From assembly GCA_947175805.1 (NCBI GenBank), contig CAMWOF010000071.1, positions 1-9,512 of the forward strand: a stretch of DNA of 9,512 nucleotides, in the 5' to 3' direction. Source of the stretch: an uncultured Clostridiaceae bacterium (lineage in GTDB: Bacteria > Bacillota > Clostridia > Lachnospirales > Lachnospiraceae). Shown here piece after piece: positions 5,827 through 9,512 of the stretch. The position numbers were made by a program, and so were the translations under genes. Each line of letters opens with the position of its first letter. Position 1 is the first letter of the stretch. Under the pieces are notes generated by a model. That model saw only the letters and a list, made by a program, of their open reading frames with translations. It was not told the DNA's origin and did not search any database.

Positions 5827-7146
5827 TTATTCGATGGAAAATTTATAATATACCGTGGCAATATTGCCATGGATATCCTTTGCAATATATACCACCCGGT
5901 AGGACATCTTTCTGCTAACCCACAGCGGAAGGCTTACCGTCAGGGAGTCGAGCCCGCTCTCGTCTGTCACCTCCACTAAGGATTTCATATATTCCTCATC
6001 TCCCGCCTGTTCCACGGTCAGAGTATCCGGCGCATCTCTGCGCAGCACAATCACCGGTGGATTACCCTCACTGTCCGCAGCCGCCGTTTTATCCCCGTCC
6101 GCTTCCGTTGCATCCTCCTCCGGCACATGCTCCTCGAAAAACCTGCCGTCTGCATCGGCAACCCGTATTTCCCGTTCTACCCGCGTCTGCCTTCCTTCGC
6201 CGTCCGTCACCCGGTATATGACTATGTAGTTTCCTGGGACGCTGGTATTCACACTGCCGTTTACCGACAATGCCGCCGTCAAATCCTTGCCATTGCAGTC
6301 ATATGCGCTGACGCCGGAACGCAGATCAAACTCCGCCTCATAGTCTAAAGATACCGATTCTGCTCCAAAAATGTACGGCTCTTCATGATACCACAGGCTG
6401 TCCTTGTGGATATCTGTCGGATCCCAGCATTGCGTCCCTAAAGGCTCGTCACCCTGGGATGGCGCATGCGAACCGGACATATCCTGCCTGCCCGAAGAGG
6501 TGTCCAGCTTTTGCGCTGTCGGCTTTCCCCATGGTCCAATATAATCGCTATCAAAAATCTGTACGATGGTGCCCTTCTCACAGTTATCATATATCCACTT
6601 GGAATCCGCCACCGTCAAGCGGATGCAGCCCTTTGACGCCGGTTCTCCCAGCTTGTTAAATTCCTCTCTCTCCAGCTCGTCCTTCTGCGGGCTGTAATAA
6701 GGCACTGAGTGAAACATGATGGATCGGTGGATGCGCACCGCATACTGCCCGTACACCTGTCCCACCAGTTCCCGCCATTCATAGCGGTCCCGCTGCAGCT
6801 TGAATGTCCCTGTCGGGGTCTTATCATTTAAGCCTACCGAACACACCATTGCCTTATACGGTACGGTATAGTATCCGTCCTCATCCAGCGTATATACCGT
6901 CACCACATTCCTGCTCCGGTTCACCTTAATGCAGTACGGATGCCCATTATCCCGAAAGGTATCGCCGTTATAACCGGTTACGGCCTCCGCCCCAATCTGT
7001 GCGGCTTCAGCAACCATCGGCTGCCCATCCCATGCGTTCTCCCGCTTCTCTGTATGTAATATGATATTGATTCCAAACAGCATACCCAGAGCAAAGCAGA
7101 GCAGGCATGCTGCCAGGGATATCCCCCGGTATATTTTTGTTTTCAT
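5827..7146 (-). CDS. Membrane-anchored L,D-transpeptidase (YkuD) with C-terminal Ig-like domains
   Basis: The 439-residue protein has an uncleaved-looking N-terminal membrane segment (residues about 9-30), a short linker, a YkuD L,D-transpeptidase domain (about 71-195) and a long C-terminal region. Catalytic features are PTGTF at 111-115, H146 in FHSVP, and S171-K-G-C174-I-R-L with nucleophile C174; Lys replaces the usual His of SHGC. Such enzymes make 3-3 peptidoglycan cross-links or attach molecules to stem peptides outside the membrane. The C-terminus has two beta-sandwich, Ig/DUF5011-like units (about 255-325 and 352-439, the first with PGNYIVIYRVTDGEG) joined by an acidic spacer, possibly for wall binding. 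AGGAAG (7151-7156) lies 4 bases before the ATG. A TTG at 7167 with an upstream AGGAAA is an alternative start. It sits between spoIID and spoIIQ, suggesting a role in sporulation wall remodelling (inference). Confidence 0.88.
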   Translation of the reverse strand: MKTKIYRGISLAACLLCFALGMLFGINIILHTEKRENAWDGQPMVAEAAQIGAEAVTGYNGDTFRDNGHPYCIKVNRSRNVVTVYTLDEDGYYTVPYKAMVCSVGLNDKTPTGTFKLQRDRYEWRELVGQVYGQYAVRIHRSIMFHSVPYYSPQKDELEREEFNKLGEPASKGCIRLTVADSKWIYDNCEKGTIVQIFDSDYIGPWGKPTAQKLDTSSGRQDMSGSHAPSQGDEPLGTQCWDPTDIHKDSLWYHEEPYIFGAESVSLDYEAEFDLRSGVSAYDCNGKDLTAALSVNGSVNTSVPGNYIVIYRVTDGEGRQTRVEREIRVADADGRFFEEHVPEEDATEADGDKTAAADSEGNPPVIVLRRDAPDTLTVEQAGDEEYMKSLVEVTDESGLDSLTVSLPLWVSRKMSYRVVYIAKDIHGNIATVYYKFSIE

Positions 7147-7200
7147 ATTTCTTCCTATGTTAATCAACCGTTTCCTGTGTACAAAGTGTCAAGCGGAAAT

Positions 7201-7229
7201 AGTATAGCATGCTCCGTCCTATTTTACAA
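7201..7229 (-). promoter_or_regulatory. Candidate promoter of the L,D-transpeptidase gene
   Basis: On the minus strand TTGTAA (7229-7224) is 17 bp from TATACT (7206-7201), overlapping the last codons of spoIID. The -35 matches four of six bases of the sigma-A consensus and the -10 five of six. The same bases can be read as a poor sigma-E-like element (TATACTAT against CATACANT), so which sigma factor uses it is open. No terminator separates spoIID from this gene, so read-through is also possible. Confidence 0.4.
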
Positions 7230-8184
7230 GTACTGAACCCGGATAAAAATATTCCAATATCTGCTCATAGCTTTGTCCCTGCGCCGCCATCACATTTGCC
7301 GAGTATTGGGACAAGCCTATGCCGTGTCCCTTCCCCAAACAGATAATCCGGTACTGCTCCTCCACCACCTCTATATAGTATACATGGCTCTGCAGCCCTG
7401 CCGCCTGGGCGAATATATCACCATTTACAGCGACACCTCCCACGGATACCGTCTGCACATAGCCGTGCTCCGTAGCCGCCGTCACCGAAAGCCGCTCTGT
7501 AAGTGGCAGCGCCTCGGTCTGTTCCAGGGAAAAACCCGCAAGCTGTCCCTGTGCATCGAGCGTATTAAGTACCGCCGTCATCTGCTCCCATGTAAAAAAT
7601 TCCACCTGCATATATTCCGGTGTCTCCACATCCCGGCTGCAAGCCGCCTGCTGAAGATAAGGTATTTCTTTTCCATATGCCTCAAGGGCGCTAATGGTAT
7701 TACCCATGCTCGCGCAGTGATACATAGCATCTATATAGGCGCCATCGTACTGCAGCGTCTGTCCGTAGGTATCAATCACCGCCTGCTCCAACCGCTTACG
7801 GTACTTATCATACCGTTTCTGTCCCCACTGCTCCTTGCATTCCTCCTCAGTCATATATTCGATTCCCAGGGAAATGCTGTCAGCCACAGATACGGCTTCC
7901 ATAGCCTTTTTCACCATAGTTCTGGCAATGACTGCCTGGCATTTTAACGCCTCCCGTTCCCTATCGGGAGAAATCTGCGCTGCCAAAACCTGAACTAAAA
8001 ACTGCTCCATATCTAGCTGCTGCGGTGCCCCCAAAGCAGTTACGGTAACTGTCTTTCCCGAATCGGAGTTTTCCAGGGAAAGCATGGCATTTACCCGTAC
8101 ACCGGACATGCCCATGGTAATGATAAACCGAAGCAGCAATGCCCCTGCAACTCCCGCAAACAGAATCGTAAATTTTTCCCACAT
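7219..8184 (-). CDS. spoIID: SpoIID-type engulfment protein, stage II sporulation
   Basis: The 321-residue protein has an N-terminal membrane anchor (about 5-28) and a SpoIID/LytB domain over the rest. SpoIID is a lytic transglycosylase that works with SpoIIP and SpoIIM to thin septal peptidoglycan and drive engulfment. Family landmarks are LDMEQFLVQVLAAQ at 57-70, EALKCQAVIARTM at 78-90, YHCASMGNT at 155-163 (with C157, and C182 later), and G286-HGIGLSQYSANVMAAQG near the C-terminus, ending in ILEYFYPGS. The position that aligns with catalytic Glu88 of Bacillus subtilis SpoIID reads Q70, so activity may be lost or changed. GGAGGAA (8192-8198) lies 7 bases before the ATG, a very strong SD but buried in the upstream terminator hairpin. 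The gene follows glgP by 51 bp and is expected, from the family, to be sigma-E controlled. Confidence 0.88.
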   Translation of the reverse strand: MWEKFTILFAGVAGALLLRFIITMGMSGVRVNAMLSLENSDSGKTVTVTALGAPQQLDMEQFLVQVLAAQISPDREREALKCQAVIARTMVKKAMEAVSVADSISLGIEYMTEEECKEQWGQKRYDKYRKRLEQAVIDTYGQTLQYDGAYIDAMYHCASMGNTISALEAYGKEIPYLQQAACSRDVETPEYMQVEFFTWEQMTAVLNTLDAQGQLAGFSLEQTEALPLTERLSVTAATEHGYVQTVSVGGVAVNGDIFAQAAGLQSHVYYIEVVEEQYRIICLGKGHGIGLSQYSANVMAAQGQSYEQILEYFYPGSVLVK

Positions 8185-8225
8185 AAAAAAATTCCTCCTA
8201 CCTTAAAGCTATTCGGTAGGAGGAA
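8185..8225 (-). terminator. glgP terminator hairpin whose 3' arm is the spoIID ribosome binding site
   Basis: Read on the minus strand, TTCCTCCTACC (8225-8215) pairs perfectly with GGTAGGAGGAA (8202-8192) across a 12-nt loop. Seven T residues (8191-8185) then run right up to the spoIID ATG. It starts 10 bp after the glgP stop and has the shape of a rho-independent terminator. The GGAGGAA in its 3' arm is the only SD for spoIID, so one element could both end the glgP transcript and block spoIID translation from any read-through RNA. Confidence 0.8.
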
Positions 8226-8235
8226 AAATATTCTA

Positions 8236-9512
8236 TTATTTATTCTTTGGAAGCTTAATTGACACCTTATCGAGTTTCCAAATCTCATCTACGTACTGCT
8301 GAATGGTACGGTCTGAAGAGAACTTGCCGGAGAAGGCCGTATTCAGCATTGCGCTTCTCGCCCATGCTTGCTCATCCCGATATGCCGCATCCACTCTCTT
8401 GTGCGCTTCTGCATAGGAATCAAAATCCTTGAGGGTAAAATATACGTCCTGTTTAATCAGCGAATCATATAATGGGCGGAACATCTCTGTATCCGGATGA
8501 TAGGTCCCATTAATTAACTGCATCAACACCTTCCTGACATTCTGGTTACTGTTGTAGATATCCATCGGATTATAGCCGCCCTCGCGCTCATACCGCATAA
8601 CCTCCTCGGCTCTCATGCCGAAGATAAAGGCATTCTCTTCACCGACCTCTTCTACAATCTCCACATTCGCACCATCCATGGTTCCTAATGTCAATGCACC
8701 GTTTAACATGAATTTCATGTTGCCCGTACCTGACGCCTCTCTGGAAGCCGTAGAAATCTGTTCGCTGACGTCCGCTGCCGCAAAGATAATCTCCGCATTG
8801 GATACACGGTAATTCTCAATGAATACCACCTTTATCTTACCGTGGATGGTCTCATCATTGTTGATAACATCCGCCACAGAATTAATCAGCTTGATTGTCA
8901 GCTTTGCATTTTTGTAACCGGCTGCCGCCTTAGCACCGAAAATAAAGGTTCTCGGCACGATATCCATAGTTGGATTCTCTTTCAACTGATTATACAGGTG
9001 CATCACATGCAGGATATTTAACAACTGGCGCTTATACTCATGCAGACGCTTTACCTGCACATCAAAAATGGAACGTGGGTCAACATCAATGCCATTGTGC
9101 TCCTTGATATAGTTCGCCAGACGAATCTTATTCTGGTACTTGATATTCATAAACTCCTGTTGTGCCTTCTGGTCATCCGCATAAACCTTTAACTTCTCTA
9201 AATGCGGCAAATCCGTAATCCATTCGTCCCCAATCTTATCGGTTACCCAGTCAGCCAGAAGCGGATTGCCGTGCAGCAAAAATCTTCTCTGAGTAATACC
9301 ATTGGTCTTATTGTTGAACTGCTGCGGATTCATCTCGTAGAAGTCCTTCAGCTCCCTCTCCTTTAAAATCTCTGTGTGGAGCTGGGCAACACCGTTTACA
9401 GAGTAACTGCCGGCAATAGCAAGATGTGCCATCTTCACCTGTCCGTCATAGAGGATTGCCATGCTTCTTACTTTTTCCTGATTGCCAGGATACTTCTTTT
9501 CAATCTCCAGCA
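8236..9512 (-). CDS. glgP: Glycogen/maltodextrin phosphorylase (GT35), C-terminal part, cut by window edge
   Basis: The frame stays open to the window end, so the gene is 5'-truncated here; about 425 C-terminal residues of a protein usually around 750-850 long are visible. The methionine at 9462 is internal, because the residues before it (LEIEKKYPGNQEKVRS) continue the family sequence. GT35 phosphorylases release glucose-1-phosphate from the non-reducing ends of alpha-1,4-glucans using pyridoxal phosphate. Diagnostic stretches are the conserved NGITQRR and KRLHEYKRQLLN, EASGTGNMK with the PLP-binding Lys, and the following NGALTLGTMDGANVEI. The C-terminus is intact. Specificity for glycogen or for short maltodextrins cannot be judged from this half. 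It runs in the same direction as spoIID, with a terminator between them. Mobilising stored glucan around sporulation is a possible but unproven link. Confidence 0.95.
   Translation of the reverse strand, partial: LEIEKKYPGNQEKVRSMAILYDGQVKMAHLAIAGSYSVNGVAQLHTEILKERELKDFYEMNPQQFNNKTNGITQRRFLLHGNPLLADWVTDKIGDEWITDLPHLEKLKVYADDQKAQQEFMNIKYQNKIRLANYIKEHNGIDVDPRSIFDVQVKRLHEYKRQLLNILHVMHLYNQLKENPTMDIVPRTFIFGAKAAAGYKNAKLTIKLINSVADVINNDETIHGKIKVVFIENYRVSNAEIIFAAADVSEQISTASREASGTGNMKFMLNGALTLGTMDGANVEIVEEVGEENAFIFGMRAEEVMRYEREGGYNPMDIYNSNQNVRKVLMQLINGTYHPDTEMFRPLYDSLIKQDVYFTLKDFDSYAEAHKRVDAAYRDEQAWARSAMLNTAFSGKFSSDRTIQQYVDEIWKLDKVSIKLPKNK

Noticed and set aside
7144..7206. TTGACA on the minus strand between spoIID and the L,D-transpeptidase, considered as a promoter -35
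   Set aside because: No acceptable -10 lies 16-18 bp downstream. The TTGTAA/TATACT pair slightly upstream is a better candidate.
7273..7947. A 224-codon plus-strand open frame opposite spoIID
   Set aside because: The opposite strand encodes a clearly conserved SpoIID with a strong SD, and the antisense translation shows no domain or ribosome binding site.

Overview
The window looks like the chromosome of an endospore-forming, anaerobic Firmicute, most likely a Lachnospiraceae-type clostridium. The reasons are a SpoIID/SpoIIQ sporulation pair, a PerR-type Fur-family regulator, a cytoplasmic GH94 cellobiose phosphorylase, strong purine-rich ribosome binding sites and moderate GC content with AT-rich intergenic DNA. 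I see no mobile element, CRISPR array, tRNA or rRNA.

Left half, plus strand: an AT-rich leader (1-258), a small two-helix membrane protein (259-474), an aldose 1-epimerase family protein (593-1600) with its own promoter and terminator, and a full-length cellobiose phosphorylase (1768-4221) with its own promoter and a strong GC-rich terminator. The two enzymes make a plausible cellobiose-use pair: phosphorolysis yields alpha-glucose-1-phosphate and glucose, and the epimerase could equilibrate the anomers of the free sugar.

Right half, minus strand, read right to left: the C-terminal part of a glycogen/maltodextrin phosphorylase (9512-8236, cut by the window edge), SpoIID (8184-7219), a membrane-anchored L,D-transpeptidase with Ig-like C-terminal domains (7146-5827), a SpoIIQ-like LytM/M23 protein (5698-4859) and a PerR-type peroxide regulator (4735-4337). 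SpoIID and SpoIIQ are the engulfment peptidoglycan machinery of sporulation. Here an L,D-transpeptidase gene lies between them, and both seem to lack catalytic residues: the usual SpoIID catalytic Glu position reads Gln, and the M23 domain keeps only one of its usual metal ligands.

The most noteworthy regulatory structure is between glgP and spoIID. A perfect 11-bp hairpin followed by seven T residues looks like the glgP terminator, and its 3' arm is also the spoIID Shine-Dalgarno sequence. A second is the perR promoter, a near-consensus sigma-A promoter overlapped by a palindrome closer to a Fur box than to a PerR box, with an 18-bp perfect AT-rich hairpin immediately upstream. All functional calls come from reading the translations; no database search was possible.
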